A stretch of DNA of 64,000 nucleotides from Cylindrotheca closterium (Eukaryota; Bacillariophyta; Bacillariophyceae; Bacillariales; Bacillariaceae). Shown here in pieces: positions 10,771 to 23,152 of this stretch. The translations under genes were made by a program, and so were the position numbers. The stretch covers positions 149,222 through 213,221 of the forward strand of contig CAKOGP040002147.1 of assembly GCA_933822405.4 (NCBI GenBank), written 5' to 3'. A model generated the notes under the pieces. That model saw only the letters and a list, made by a program, of their open reading frames with translations, was not told where the DNA came from and made no database searches. The number at the start of each line of letters is the position of its first letter. Positions within the stretch are counted from its first letter, which is position 1.

Positions 10771-11894
10771 ATGAGGCAGTGCGCTCTCTTTTCTTACCTC
10801 TTCTATTGCATATTATATGGTGGACGACTATACTTGCCATTCGTATTTGTGGAGGCCAATGGGAATGTCTTTCTTCGAGGAGTAGTCAACACCCAACCTC
10901 AAACCGTTTCTGGGAAAGCTGACGTACTTGGTGTCAATTGTCCAGGAGCTCGTTCACTGAAAGACATTCCGGTTGTAACCGGTGGCACCACATCCATAAT
11001 AATTCAACAATCAGAGCCTTCCGCTTTAGCCTCGTCTATTTCAAATGATGGAAGCATGAGCTTCAGCCAGGAAGTCTTGTACAAATGTAGTGAGGATCCA
11101 AGTCTCCTAGCAGCACCAGGAGTTTGGTATAGCGTAGTGGGAACCGATGCCTCGATTCACGCCTCGCTATTGTTTGAGAATGAATCTGTGCAAAAGATGG
11201 CTGTCTTTGAAGCAACAGATGGATGTCAGCCAAGTCAGTGTTTGATGGTTTCCAATTCGTTTGATAGGCAACTCGATTGGTTTGCCGAAAGTGATACAAC
11301 TTATCTCGTCAAGGTTTTTGGAGCTTCGGCGGCACAATCAGGGCCCTTTGTCTTGCAAATGGAGGTATGTTGACTGATGATTGCCCTGTAACTTGGTCTG
11401 CCGTGTCGTCTCCTCCTATTTTTTTATATCAGATTCTTGACACTCAAAATGACTCTCTCACACGTTCCCTCCTATACTCGAAAACTTTGCAGGAAATTTC
11501 ATCGCCCCGTCCACACAATGACAGATGTCATACAGCAGAAGCCTTGCAAATAGGAATCGTTACTCGGGATGCCTCCTTCGAAGCATGGCCTCATGGTCTT
11601 GCAAACGCGGAGTGTAATCTGGATGCCCATTCTCGAGGACTCTTCTACGCTCTTGAAGGCACTGGTCAAGTCATTACGATCACACTTCGACCAAACATTA
11701 GTGAAGGAAAGTTAGGCCTCGTGATATTATCGGGCGATGATTGTGGAATCTGTATGGGTCACAGTCGATTTGTGACTGCGATTGATTCCAAACAAATCAT
11801 TAACTTGCCAACCCAAATTGGGGAAATGTACCACATCTTGGTCTCGGGCGAAGATATTGGCGATGCGGGAAGCTTTCAGCTATCTGCCTCATGA
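10771..11894 (+). CDS. Secreted protein with two tandem pre-peptidase-C-like modules
   Basis: Exons 10771..11364 and 11493..11894 (donor GTATGT, acceptor TTTGCAG) give 331 residues. An upstream in-frame TTG at 10765 is not needed because ATG 10771 opens a clear signal peptide (hydrophobic to about residue 28). Two modules of about 145 residues follow with the same pattern: a Cys, a GVWYSVVGTD or GLFYALEGTG strand, a region of alternating beta strands with paired cysteines (GCQPSQC; DDCGIC), and a closing GPFVLQ or GSFQLS strand. This pattern is like the PPC-like domains abundant in diatom secreted proteins. Neither module has catalytic motifs, so it is probably a cell-surface or extracellular binding protein. 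Function unknown. Confidence 0.75.
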
Positions 11895-12508
11895 TGATCA
11901 AGCATGTGCAGAAAACTTGTGATCCTCAAGACGATCCTACTATGCGAGTTTTCGTTCGATGAACTCTTGAAGGCGACGACGTACTGAAGTTTTTGCCAAG
12001 TCAATCTCGACTTTCTAGCACAAGAAGGGCAAAGAGTCACAGTAATGATAATGTCACATGATGTCACGGTTTAAGGTGCATCAGTCACACAACACTTGAT
12101 CCAAAAGAATGACTTGCTGTATGCAACGAACTCTGCTGTTCTCCATTTTGTGTAATAAAGAATCCGACTGAGTTATATCACGATGTACCTCAATAATGGA
12201 ACTGAAGAACCGTACAAGCTGCCACAAGAGTTCTAGGCAAGGATCGAAGGGAGGGTATCATGTGCCCTGGTACGATAAAACCAAAGGTAGTGATTTCATG
12301 CGAATCTCGAATGCATGCTACAAAGAAGGAATTAGTAGAATACTCGCACTGGTAGAATACTATAGAACTTTGTTATATTCTGTGGTGAATACTTGTAGGC
12401 AACAAATAAAACTTGCTTCTCCTACAGCGCAATAGCCAGAGTCGCTCCACGGCGGGCGACTCAAAGCCACCAATGTAATCCATTCCAAAAACAAAAAGGT
12501 ACAAAATC
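11895..12508. other. Intergenic
   Basis: No gene supported. The open frame at 12196-12435 shows no conserved features. Confidence 0.35.
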
Positions 12509-12977
12509 TTATTCTGCCTTCAATGTCACATAGAGAGTCCAAAGATCGACACCCAAAAGAAAGGCAAAGGGCGGAAAGAAGCCCAAGGGGGGAAATTCCC
12601 AAGCTGGGATCTTCAGTGGCATCCAAACCTTGGCTGTGTCACCTTCAATGTAGGCTTCGATGATATCAAAGGCCTCTCGCCAAAGCCGCCATAATCACAT
12701 AACATTATCTTTACTCTATTCCGCCTCATTCCAACACCGCGATCGCTGGCGAATTGGGAAAGGCAAAAGCCATCATTCCCATAGAGCCGGCAACAAAAGC
12801 CTGGGATGAATACCAAAATTGAACAGGGAAGGATGGTGCATACTGGCCTGGAAGTATATCGGCGAAAAGCCAAAGGAGGAGGATACCCGCCCCCACCAGC
12901 AGCCCAGCAAGAATAAGGATGCCAAGATCATGTACTTTACACAGAACCAAGAGTATTACTCTTGATAAAACTTCCAA
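12509..12977 (-). pseudogene. Remnant or unresolved exons of a small membrane protein
   Basis: On the minus strand, 12977..12729 reads a strongly hydrophobic stretch with about two membrane segments (LILAGLLVGAGILLLWLF and FVAGSMGMMAFAF), with no ATG. In another frame, about 12690..12509 reads a plausible C-terminus including KVWMPLKIPAWEFPPLGFF followed by a hydrophobic run and TAA. Stops separate the two and no convincing intron joins them. Either this is a decayed gene or exon boundaries are unusual. The second part recalls the end of small integral-membrane transporter subunits, but I cannot assign a family. Confidence 0.35.
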
Positions 12978-13185
12978 AACGAAGAATAGTAAGTGCTACG
13001 TCTTGCCATGACCCGGCTTTCGAGAATGAGAATGAATGATGCCTTTAAAAACAGGACGAGGAGATGATGACAACAACTGCAGTGTTACAGTTACACACAA
13101 AATTGATTTTTTAATGATATGAATATACAATAAATACATGAAATAGCCAGTCAGTCAAGAAGATGCAACCCCAATGAAAGATTCA

Positions 13186-16100
13186 TCATGATTTTCCACC
13201 ACGCTTCTTCTGAGGTTTCCAAGCATTTCCGTACTTGAAACGGAAGCTTTCGTTACAAGTCTCCAAGAACGCCAAAGCCTTTTGCTCATCGTGAGTGCTG
13301 ACCGCAGCCAACCACAAACCCCAGAAAGTTTGCTTGTCCAATCCGTGGACATGAGGCTTTGCTCCAAGGAGATCCGCAAACTGAACAATATCGGCCACCC
13401 GAGCCTGAGAGAAGGTAGCAGTTTGACCTTCGGACTTCCATTGGGACATCTTGGCAGCGACTCCTTGGAAGTAAATTCGCATTCGCATCTCGCGAGCCAC
13501 GGCACTCATGAGATCATCTTCCTCGGCCTTGTTGTTGTATCCTGGCAAAGAAGACTCGGCGGCACCAAAAACAATACCTTCGACTCCAAGTTGCATAAAG
13601 AAGGTTTGGAGCTCGGAAAGATCACAGCCTTCACTGGCTTCATCGTTTCCGAGTAAGTCCCTTGGAGTCTTGAGCTCAGCTCTTTTGAGCTCTTGTACAA
13701 CATCTGCGTAGCTGGACATTCCAGTTTCCATGTCACGCTCTAATTGCTCCCATCCACCCACACGCTTTGAGAGTACAGATGCCAACTTTTCTGCAACCGA
13801 CCACAGACGGCACCACTTGCGACAGATATCTCGGACCCATGGAATGAGTTGACGACCCATGTCAGTATCGACTTGGTAGTCGTCCCTGCAGTCAAGTCGA
13901 ACATTTTCAATGGGGGGCTCGGATTCCATGAACGGTTGGGTCTCAGGGGCAGTCTCCTTGGCAATTTGTAGCAGCTTGGTCAAGAACTCCATGGCCTTTT
14001 GACGGGCCATTTCCTTTTCTCCACCAGTTTCCATTCGAAATCGGCTGCGAGCGTCACGAGCACACTCTTCTTTCAAGATTGCCATCAACACGTCTTTTGA
14101 TTCAAATACCTTGGTGGCATTCTTGGACTCGGTCAATACCGCCATGAGGGCCAAGGCCACTTGGGACATTCCATCCACACCCGCCTTGGTGGAAAAGTCC
14201 AAAGGAACATCATCTACATTTTCCATGGCATCCGCCATTTGTTGGTATTGGTCCCACGTGTCTCGCCCCTTGCACAGCTTTCTGAAACTGTACATGACCT
14301 TGAGCATCATGTCAATTCGAGCCTCCGACAAGAAGTGTTGCTTGGGCTTCTTGGAAATGCTATCAAACTCGGATCGAAGATAGTCCTCATCGACGTTCCC
14401 GTCCCAGGGCGACCAGTCTGTAATACATTCTGAGAACCATCCACACTTAGGACAGTCATTCGAAATTTTGGCTCCACTTCCCGTATTTTCTCCGTGATGC
14501 GACATCAAGTCACCACAAGCATAATGATCCACGGGACCAAAGTTGCAGTTACCGCACATGAAGGCTCGTCCCATGAAAGCACGGCGCAAGTTGGCCACCA
14601 CATCGTGTTCGGTGATGGTCGCTTCGTCTTGAGTGGCGGCCAAATGGAACAAGGAAGTACTGTGGAGGGCAACGCGCATGCTGAAACCAGTGTACATATG
14701 CATATCTCGCGAAATGGTAACCGAAGTGAACTTTTCTCCGAGCAAAGCAGTGTTGTTCAAGAGCTTGCTGGTACGAGGCAGCGAAGGCTGAATCAAGAGG
14801 AGGACATCTTCAATGGGAGCACCAGCCTCTGGACCATAGACTGGGACCTCGGCCTTGTTGGAGCAACAAATACTGGCCGAATCCACAAGAGTCGATCGAA
14901 TATTCTCGACTTCGAGCAAAAATGGATTCATTTGGCAGGCTGCAAAACGCTTCAAACGAATGGGGAAACCGAGCATTCCTCCGTACATGAGCATTTCCCA
15001 GCAAGATTCGAATGGTTGCTCTCCAAAATGCAACCATTCCTCAGCATGCTGCCAAGGGGTGGCCATGGACACAAAGGATTGGGCTCTTCCATGGACTCCA
15101 TCGTTCAGATAGTCGGCAAGTTGTCCCGAATGAATGAGGTCAAGCGCACCTGGGCTCAATGAAAGGGCGTTCAGACTATCGAGATCGGTATCCATTTCGT
15201 TTTCCAAAACTGATGCCTTCTTTCGAATCTCCCAAATTTGGTCCTTGTGGCGCTGGGCAACGACCCGAGGAAAGATGTTCTGACGCAAATCTTTTTCGCT
15301 CAGATTCTTCGCATTGAAGATGGTATCCAAAGCCATGGCAGCCTTAAGCTTCTCACGGAAGCCCTCGCTTGTCAAGTACTTGTGGATGGCCTTTTGCTCT
15401 GCCTTTGGGTCCACCACACCATCGGCTCGACCAGCAGCTCGACGCAATGCCTTGTTGGCAAACTTCATGGATCGGCCGTTGAGGAAGGCTGCTTGGCCCT
15501 CAGAATCGTTGATGGAAAAGTTGGCAATGTCCACAATTTGGTTCTTGAGTTCACCAGCCTTGTGAGTGAGCGCTCGGATTTGGCGGTATTGCTTGACTCG
15601 TTCCTTGGCCGATAGAGACGTCATGTTCAAGTCCACATCACTATCTTGGTGGGCCTTCACAAGATTGTACAGGATGTCCAAATACTTGACTGACTTGGAA
15701 ATGACCTCTTTCCTGTCCTTTGCAGCCACAATCTTGACCTTGGTCTTGTCAATCAGCCCCTGGATCATTGTGGTTAGTAGGTCAAATGGAATTTCTTCCT
15801 TTGCGGCCACCGAAATCTCTTGTCCGTTGACACGAATCGACTTTGGCACATCGGCAAAGCAACACAGTAATGGGATACAAGTGGTGTCAGAATTGGCGTG
15901 CACTCGAATTGTTTCCTTGGGCTTGCTTGCAAAATCTTGAATGATGGCTGGAAATGGAGTGGTGATCTCGTGGAATGTACCTTGGACGGCACTGTTCAAA
16001 CCAGCCTCCAAGTTTCCTAGGATGGTTCTCAGAGCCGAGTTAGTCTTGGCAAAATAAATGGTCTGAACCGACTCAGTCTGGAAGCTGACTGTCTCGATGC

Positions 16101-16783
16101 TCTTCTTGAGGAGCATACCCATCGAAGTACTCGATTGCTCGGAAAGCCCAACCACGATGGTGGACAGCATGGCATCGTCCGGAATCTTGGTCTTGAAGGT
16201 TGGAAAAACTTTATCAGGTGCAGCTCCAGTGTTGTGGTGCCCATCGGACAAGAGAATCAACACGTGGTGGGTACGAGGAATAGTAGCACCATCCGCCATT
16301 CTTTGCCTTTCCTTCAAGGTAATGATGTTGATGGCATTTTCAACACCAGCGGGAATGTTGGTCATTCCTTGGGCAGGTAGTTGAAGCTCGCGCATTTGCT
16401 TGGCCGAAGTAATATTGGCATTTAGTGTTTGGGCTATGAGCGAATGGAAGAGATTCGAAACAAGTTTGTGAGATGTCTGAATGAGGGAGATTTCAAAGCA
16501 CTTCGGGGACACCTGTAGTTGGTTACTTACCGTTGCCAGCAAACACAGTCATGGAACAAGGGGCAGTAGCGACGGAATCAACCATGTCGGCAAAGATATA
16601 CATGACTTCCCGTGTCATGCTTCCCATGGACCCACTGTTATCCACGACAAAATGAATCGCTACGGGTGGCTTCTCCTCTTCTGTGATGGAAGCTTCGTCC
16701 TCGTTGTTGATACAAGCTTCAGGATCCACGGCAAGCACCCAATGCTCCCCAGCAGGATAAGCAGCACAGCATTTATTGAGCAT
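13186..16783 (-). CDS. Large von Willebrand factor A domain protein with a zinc ribbon
   Basis: Two exons, 16783..16531 and 16433..13186, giving 1166 residues. The intron (GTAAGT...CTCATAG, 97 bp) is the only nearby choice that restores frame and gives FAGNAQTLNANITS. The vWA domain covers about residues 40-250, with an intact metal site: DNSGSMG (Asp48, Ser50, Ser52), the Thr of GMTNIPAG, and the later LLSDGHHN. The rest is mostly helical and unassigned except for a Cys-rich ribbon at about 710-755, CGNCNFGP...CPKCGWFS. No signal peptide or membrane segment, so intracellular. Metal-dependent binding of a partner protein is likely. I do not recognise the family beyond the vWA fold; the length is unusual. 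Confidence 0.85.
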
Positions 16784-17844
16784 AGTGTCAGTCTTTTTGT
16801 TGTTGTTGTTGTTGTTGTTGAATTAGCTTGGAAAACCTTGTAGTGTCAAGGTTCGATGCAAACAGTTTTGTGCAACGAAGCTTGAGTGTAAAAAGATGTG
16901 ATGGATTCTATAAAAATACCCGGATGTTTTCGAAACGTGTGCCGTTTTAGACGTGCACTTTCAGAAACTCGCTCGGAAGACAACAGACCGGCCAATACAA
17001 GTGCCGACCGTTGTCAGTTGCATCTTTCCGTCATGCCCGGACATGCATGACAACGATTGAATTGAGGTATTGACGGAAGACTAAAACAAGTAAAGATAGG
17101 CTGAAATAGGATGGAGCAAAGATTTTCTGTAATGCAACAGATGAATACCCTTAGCAGTATTGAATCTACTGATTTTCTTAGTAATGATAGCTACCAGTGT
17201 CTTGTTCCAATACGAACTCAAAACGGATGAGGCCCATTAGGCATTAGGCATTCACGTTAACTGTGATTGCATCAACAATGTTTGTCTACCAGTACTGTTA
17301 CAGTACTGTTACTGCTCTTATCCCCGCCCAAAACGCAACCAAGGGATCTTTGGTGGAGACGTCCGACGTCCGTTCGCCAGTCGTAGCGGGTCACTGCCAG
17401 ACTTCCGCTAATGTCCGTATTTCATTGTTACTGTGCTATATACCAGGTACCTGGTACTCCTTACTTGCAGAACTTCAATCCAAGACCACATCACTACCGT
17501 TGTATCTAGAGATGGTTTCGTAGAGACAGTCTCAAGTTCAATCCATCGCTTGGCTATCCCTGCTATAAAAAAGCGAAAATATGTACAGAATAGGTCCTAG
17601 TATTAATACCTCATCAAAATATAATACCAGCAGCACCATGCAGTAATTCTCATGTGGCTGGTTTGTGGTTTGTTCAATGCTGAAGACTTATCTTCTTTCG
17701 GTCTCAGTTTCACAGTCTTCAATGTTTAATTACAAAGCTTTTAGTGAAGCACACCCGTTCCAACAAAAACAAAAAAGAGAGCAGCACAGAAGCATTTATT
17801 TTGGAACCGATTTGTTGGCTTTCTTTATAGTTTAATTTATACGC
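16784..17844. other. Intergenic
   Basis: A (GTT)n run lies at about 16798-16820 just upstream of the vWA gene start. A perfect 16-bp palindrome around GGTACC lies at 17441..17456 and contains the recurrent word TACCAGGTAC. No coding region is supported. Confidence 0.4.
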
Positions 17845-18093
17845 TTAATCAACCTTCTTTCTGTAGGAGCATCCCTCTGTTAGACGAGCCTTACCACCGG
17901 TGGGTTGGCAAAGTTGGATATTGCAGTTTCCGCACAGAACAACGGTTTGTGCATGAGAGAAAACTGTGGTAATTTGAAAGCATCCTGGGCACTTAATGTC
18001 CATGAAGAAAGAATTGGGAGATTGCACAAGTCTCTTCAACTTGTGGGTTCTCATTTCACTTTCGGGAGTTGGGTGCAAGAGATCGACAGGCAT
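17845..18093 (-). CDS. RPS27: 40S ribosomal protein eS27
   Basis: An 82-residue frame starting at ATG 18093. The sequence is the canonical eS27: [44 protein letters not shown] and [15 protein letters not shown]. The four zinc-ligand cysteines (CPGC and CGNC, 37-CxxC and 54-CxxC spacing) are present. It is a structural protein of the small ribosomal subunit. Usual length is 82-86 residues, so this copy is complete. The open frame continues upstream of the ATG but that part is not conserved and is probably 5' leader; a leader intron is possible. Confidence 0.95.
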   Translation of the reverse strand: MPVDLLHPTPESEMRTHKLKRLVQSPNSFFMDIKCPGCFQITTVFSHAQTVVLCGNCNIQLCQPTGGKARLTEGCSYRKKVD

Positions 18094-19162
18094 ATTGGGA
18101 TATTTTTGTTTTGTTTTTATAAAGGGATAGCAAAGGACTTCTGTAAAATAAAAATGATCAAGCAATTGTGTGTGAGAACAGTGAACCTGGAAAACGTTTG
18201 CGAATTCGAAACACCCCTGACACACAAGCACGTTTCGAAGGTAAGGAATGGCAAGGATTGACGCGCTGGGAACCACCAATTTCACCACTATAGTAGAGAT
18301 AGATATTCCCACAATGAAACGTGCTGCCGGATATTGTATTGATCCAATCGTCAAGGGACTGATGGAGATCATTGTTGCGTTTTCCAAGCGTCGTGTTGTT
18401 ACTAGTAACCCTCTTTGCCATTCTCTTGCTCATTCTTGTTGATATCGTGTTTGTGTTGGGCTGTACGCCATGGTCAAATCACTCACCTTGAGCACCAAAA
18501 GTGGATTGCAAATGTTGCTGCTGTGACAGACAGGAATTTGCAACGAAGAAAGCTGCTGGGTAGGGCTGGTACTTGAGTGACGCAGAAAACGGTTAGTATT
18601 GGTGAAAAGCGGTAACCTGTGGATCCAAGTGGTCCAATTGTGATCGGATGGGAGGACGGATCTTTGATTCCTTGGACCCAACCCATCACTTGGAAATCTC
18701 CACGCGTACAGCAAGAGCAGGCCGGCAGCAATGCGACCAAAAACAACCAAAGACGTTCGTGCCGTCAATAAATAGTGTGTAACGTCTAGAAAATCACGAA
18801 CCAAATTTCAGTAACAGAAGTCTAATTCCGGCAGCTTCCCAAAAAATTTGACGCCTTCGTTGTCCGCATGCACAAAAACGTCACGCAGTTTCATACCGAA
18901 TATACTGTACTTCATTGACCCTTCCTTCTGAATCTATCAATTGCCTTGGTGTTATGGCCTTGTAGTCAGCGGCAAAGCATCAACTACAGAAGGAGAATTG
19001 ACATTACAGTTGGCAGTTCACGTTTTCTCAACCCAGAAATCAATCTTCTATCATAGCTTCAACGCAGCCATCAAAGAGAAGAATCAATCGAAATCCATCA
19101 TTGTTTCATAACGTTCCAAAAACGTCAAAGCAAACATCCGAATTAAATTAGAATCTTCAACG
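18094..19162. other. Intergenic, divergent promoter of eS27 and the channel gene
   Basis: About 1 kb. Minus-strand open frames at 18430-18804 overlap each other in different frames and lack conserved features; they may fall in an eS27 leader or intron. The last 200 bp are the presumed promoter and leader of the plus-strand channel gene. Confidence 0.4.
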
Positions 19163-22100
19163 ATGCCAACCCTACGGAGATCTCGAAGGTCCAAGAAGCA
19201 AAGGAGCCACAAAGTAAAAGAGGAAAAGAAGACAGAACAGAATACTACGACACCTCATCCATATCATCCTTCTTCTTCTTCTTTTCCTGTCATTAACAAT
19301 GTTCCGCCACCGCCTCCGGCAAAGAATAACAACTTTGGCAGTCGAGTTCATTCGGAATCGTCAAATCTTTCCGATATTACCATGGAAAGTCGCCCCTATC
19401 ATTATCAGCAGCAGCAGCAGCATCATCATCAAGCAATTATAGCTAATGCGGCGGCTGCTTCCGCGGCGAGTGCGTTGGACGAACGATCTTCCGTTTTGGA
19501 ATATTCGGATACCAGTGATGATTACCGGGGAGAAGATCGTTACTTTTCCTTGCCCTATTCGGATTCGAGTCAATCCTTGTTGGGAAATAGTCCCACGAAT
19601 CATCATCGCCATGATTCCTCTGGATCGGCATTGCAAACCCTGAGGCATGGCAGCAAGGCACATCATGTGGTTCATTATTCGTCCAATTCCATGAGCTTTG
19701 ACGACAAGAGCGACGGCAGTCCAGAAGATTCACTCCCCACATTTTCCAGCAACTCGGAAATACCACCCGATGGTTCCCCGCAGTACCAAAACTGGGTCAC
19801 CAACTTGGCCTATGCCTTTCGAAGCACCCGAAATAGTGGAAGTCACGAGGCACCCGAAGAAATTCTTCCAGAAGACAGCATTAAGCGGGGGCATCGATCG
19901 CAAAGATCCTCCACCACGATGGAATTTCCACCCTCGCCGTTTGAAAGTCAACAACAGCGTCTCAATGGAAACGAGACGACGCCACTGCTCAAAGATATTC
20001 GAAGGAATATGCACAACAACAACAACAATGGCCTCTATGGAATTGACGAGTCGGCGGTTTCACCACCGCCACCAAACGATGGATTATTGAAACAAGAGGA
20101 CCGAAAAGATTCCAGGGGCAGCAAACGAATAAAGAGTCGAAAAATGGCGGCATTCATAGCCGCCTGCTATCTGATGGATTACGAACATGGGCGACCCCCT
20201 TCCCTTTCGTCCAATTTTGAAACGATTACCCCCGAACAACTCCGATTGTTTCGGATACAATTCTCGGAAGCATGGAGGTGGCTGGGTGTCAATCTTGCGG
20301 TCGTCCTCTTGTTTATTGCTCATGTTGTCAATGATATTTCATCGGTTGCAATGCATACCTTTGCCGTCACCATTTTACTTGTGGAAGTTTGGATGAAAGA
20401 AGTCTTGTATGGTCAAGATCATTCAAGAGACTTTGGTCACCGGGATAGGGCTTTGGTTCGACCAATGATGCTTCTTCTGTTTGCCTTGGGAATTGAATCT
20501 TGGACCCGATTGGTGTTGCCCAGCGACTATGATGCCACCACCATGACTACTACCCCTCAACGACCCGTGGTATTTGTGACTGCCATTTTCAAACCCCTGG
20601 TACTGTTTTACACGAGTCGAAGGGCGAGAAATGCGCTAGAGGCTTTGCAGCGGATTGGAAAGATTGTGGTTCGAGTTTTGCTCATTGAAGTATTCCTGAT
20701 TTTATCCTTTGCGGCGGTTGCCTGCCGCATGTTCAAGAATTCAAGCAGCTTGCAAACTCTGGCAGTGTCGTGGCTCAGCCTATTCGAACGTGAGTAAACA
20801 GGCGGTGGTTCCTATTGATTGATTAATTGATTGATTGATTGATTGACCATGATTCCATTGTAATTGTCCATTGTCGACGAGTGGTTGCTAACATTGCTTC
20901 ATTTCGATTCTATAGTGTCAACCACAGTTGTCAATCCAAGCCTGTGGATGCCAATGTATGAAGAATCCCCGAGCAGCGCCTTTTTCTTTATATTTTTCAT
21001 TATCACGTCTTCCTTTTATCTTCATTCTTTGGTGCTTTCGGTCGTCTTTCAAACCTACATGCAAGCCTCGGCGGATATCCATGAAAGAACCCTGTGGTAT
21101 AGGGAAGAAGCGACACGGCTTGCATTCCTAGCGTTGGCAAAGAATGGTGATACGGAAACCATTAGTGTCGGGAGCGTACGGAAAACACTGCAACTGGTGA
21201 GACCGCATTATAGCAATATGAAGGTAAGAAATCTATCTGGCTAAGTGGGGAAAAAATGAATCATTTCATCAAGTGCCCTCTGCTAACGTCTTTTATTACA
21301 TTATTTGCATTAGATCAAAGCACTGATGGACATTGTTAATCCGGATGGAGCACAGATTATTGACTATGCAACTTTTCGGACGAAGATTCGGCAAGCTCTC
21401 AATGCCTCGATTCGTACCTCGAGCAGCCCAACGACGCTTGCAATGGGTGTGGAATTCATTGCCGTTTTTGTCGCTGTTTCGAATTTCTTCTACGTCCTTT
21501 TGATGACGTCCGAATTCGACACTACGTGGTTCGACTCGGCTGCTGTCCTTTGTGGATCAGCAATAACTTTACTTGGACTACTGGAGCTTGTGATTCGATT
21601 CAATCCGCTTCGAATAGCAAACTTTGCGCCATTGACCCGACTGAACGTGACATTTGATGGGTTGGCCCTTATTGCCGCTCTTGTCTCTATTGTTGGCATT
21701 GTATTCTACATTGTTGGTGACACCGACTTGGCAACGGACTATATTTTGATGGGGAGAGCAATTGACATGATCCGAGTCATGCGCTTCTTTCAAATCTTTC
21801 GTGATATCGTGCGCCGAAGCGCCGACGTCTTGCCCGCACTTAGGGGACCCCTCTTCCTTGTCATGACAGTACTCCACACCTTTGTGTACATTGGTATGAT
21901 TTTATGGGGAGGCGCCATCGACGTTGATACACTGTCGCAGAATGCTCAGATTACTCCGCTATACTACCTGAACAATTTCAACAGCTATGCCAAGGGACTG
22001 GTGACAATGTTCAACATTTTCATTGTCAATGACTGGCATGTCATTGCTGAAGTCTTTCTATATGCTGATCGACATTCCAGCCCCTTGATTGTATATCCCT

Positions 22101-22981
22101 TCTTTGTTCTTGGCATCTGTATCGGTGTGTTCATTATGCTCAACGTGGTAACTGCATTCTTCGTCGAAGGTAAGTTTTGTTCGTCGCGATGCCGCATTAC
22201 ATTGATTGATTCTAACAAAGCCTTGGAATTCCGATTCAAAACTATATAGCATTCATGACAAAGCTTGGAGACAAAGACCCCAAGAGCAGCACTTCGAAAT
22301 CACACAAGAGTAAAGCGACTGATTTCCACATCCATCCTGATGCAGGTGTCAAGAGAATTTCATCTGTTCGAAGTCTCAAGGCAATCGCTGATCTGAAAAA
22401 GGAGGTCGACATGGCTGCGTCGTCCGATGACAATAACTCTGTGTCGAGCCATCGCAGCACAGAAATTTTCTCTTTTGATGTCTACGAAAGAGGAGGATTC
22501 GACCAAGTCATGTCAGAAGTTAATAAAGGTATATCGGAACAGGGAGATGCCTTCGCTCGAGCAGTTTGCGATTACCTTGAAGTCTTTGAGGGTCTAGTTG
22601 CCGGACGGTAAGCACTGCTCGGTTTTTGAAATGTGGGTTCTTCGATGGTATTCTAACTGTTGCCTCGTTTGCAGCGAAAAAGTGGGATACATGGTGTGCT
22701 GTCAACAGAGTATGAATCGTTTCGGCAACCGAAGGTTCCAAAACAATGCCATGGATTATGTCATGGAAGAAAAGTTGCAGAGGGTGGTTGGAGATATGCA
22801 CTCGGAGCTGCTTGTCTTGTCAACGAGCTCAAAGTTCAACGGCAGATGCCTCGTCAGGAGGTTTGCGCACAAATCAAATCCCTCAACAGAGCTAGAAGTA
22901 GCTGCTTCGCTCCTACGGTATCAGCCAGCAGTGACGTTGCTTGTGTCTCGAATCAGACCAGCTAACAGTCCCAGGCCATAG
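19163..22981 (+). CDS. Two-domain voltage-gated cation channel, two-pore channel (TPC) type
   Basis: Five exons: 19163..20789, 20916..21223, 21314..22169, 22250..22607, 22675..22981; all GT-AG and frame-consistent, about 1151 residues. A long Ser/His/Gln-rich cytosolic N-terminus (1-340) precedes a first six-helix domain (about 365-600, ending FFFIFFIITSSFYLHSLVLS). A linker with an EF-hand-like segment (MDIVNPDGAQIIDYATF) follows, then a second six-helix domain. Its S4 carries repeated arginines (RAIDMIRVMRFFQIFRDIVRR) and its pore reads IFIVNDWHVIAEVF, close to the NNW pore of TPCs. The last helix is IMLNVVTAFFVE. TPCs conduct Na+ or Ca2+ across vacuolar or endosomal membranes. The final exon is the least certain: two frames stay open there. 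A GATT-type tetranucleotide run lies in intron 1. Confidence 0.82.
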
Positions 22982-23152
22982 TTGCAGTGTAGGTGTCAAA
23001 TCGGAACTGATTGGGACACAAATTGGAAAGTAGGTAGCTAATTGCTACTTTCTAGTTGTATTTTTGTTATGTTACTGGTACTGCTATGTTACTGCTACGC
23101 TACTGTTCTAGCTCAAGTGTTGGGGAGAGAGGGAATTTAAGGCATTCAATGC

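Noticed and set aside
18430..18804. Minus-strand frame of 124 codons upstream of eS27
   Set aside because: Overlapping alternative frame, no motifs; more likely leader or intron of eS27.
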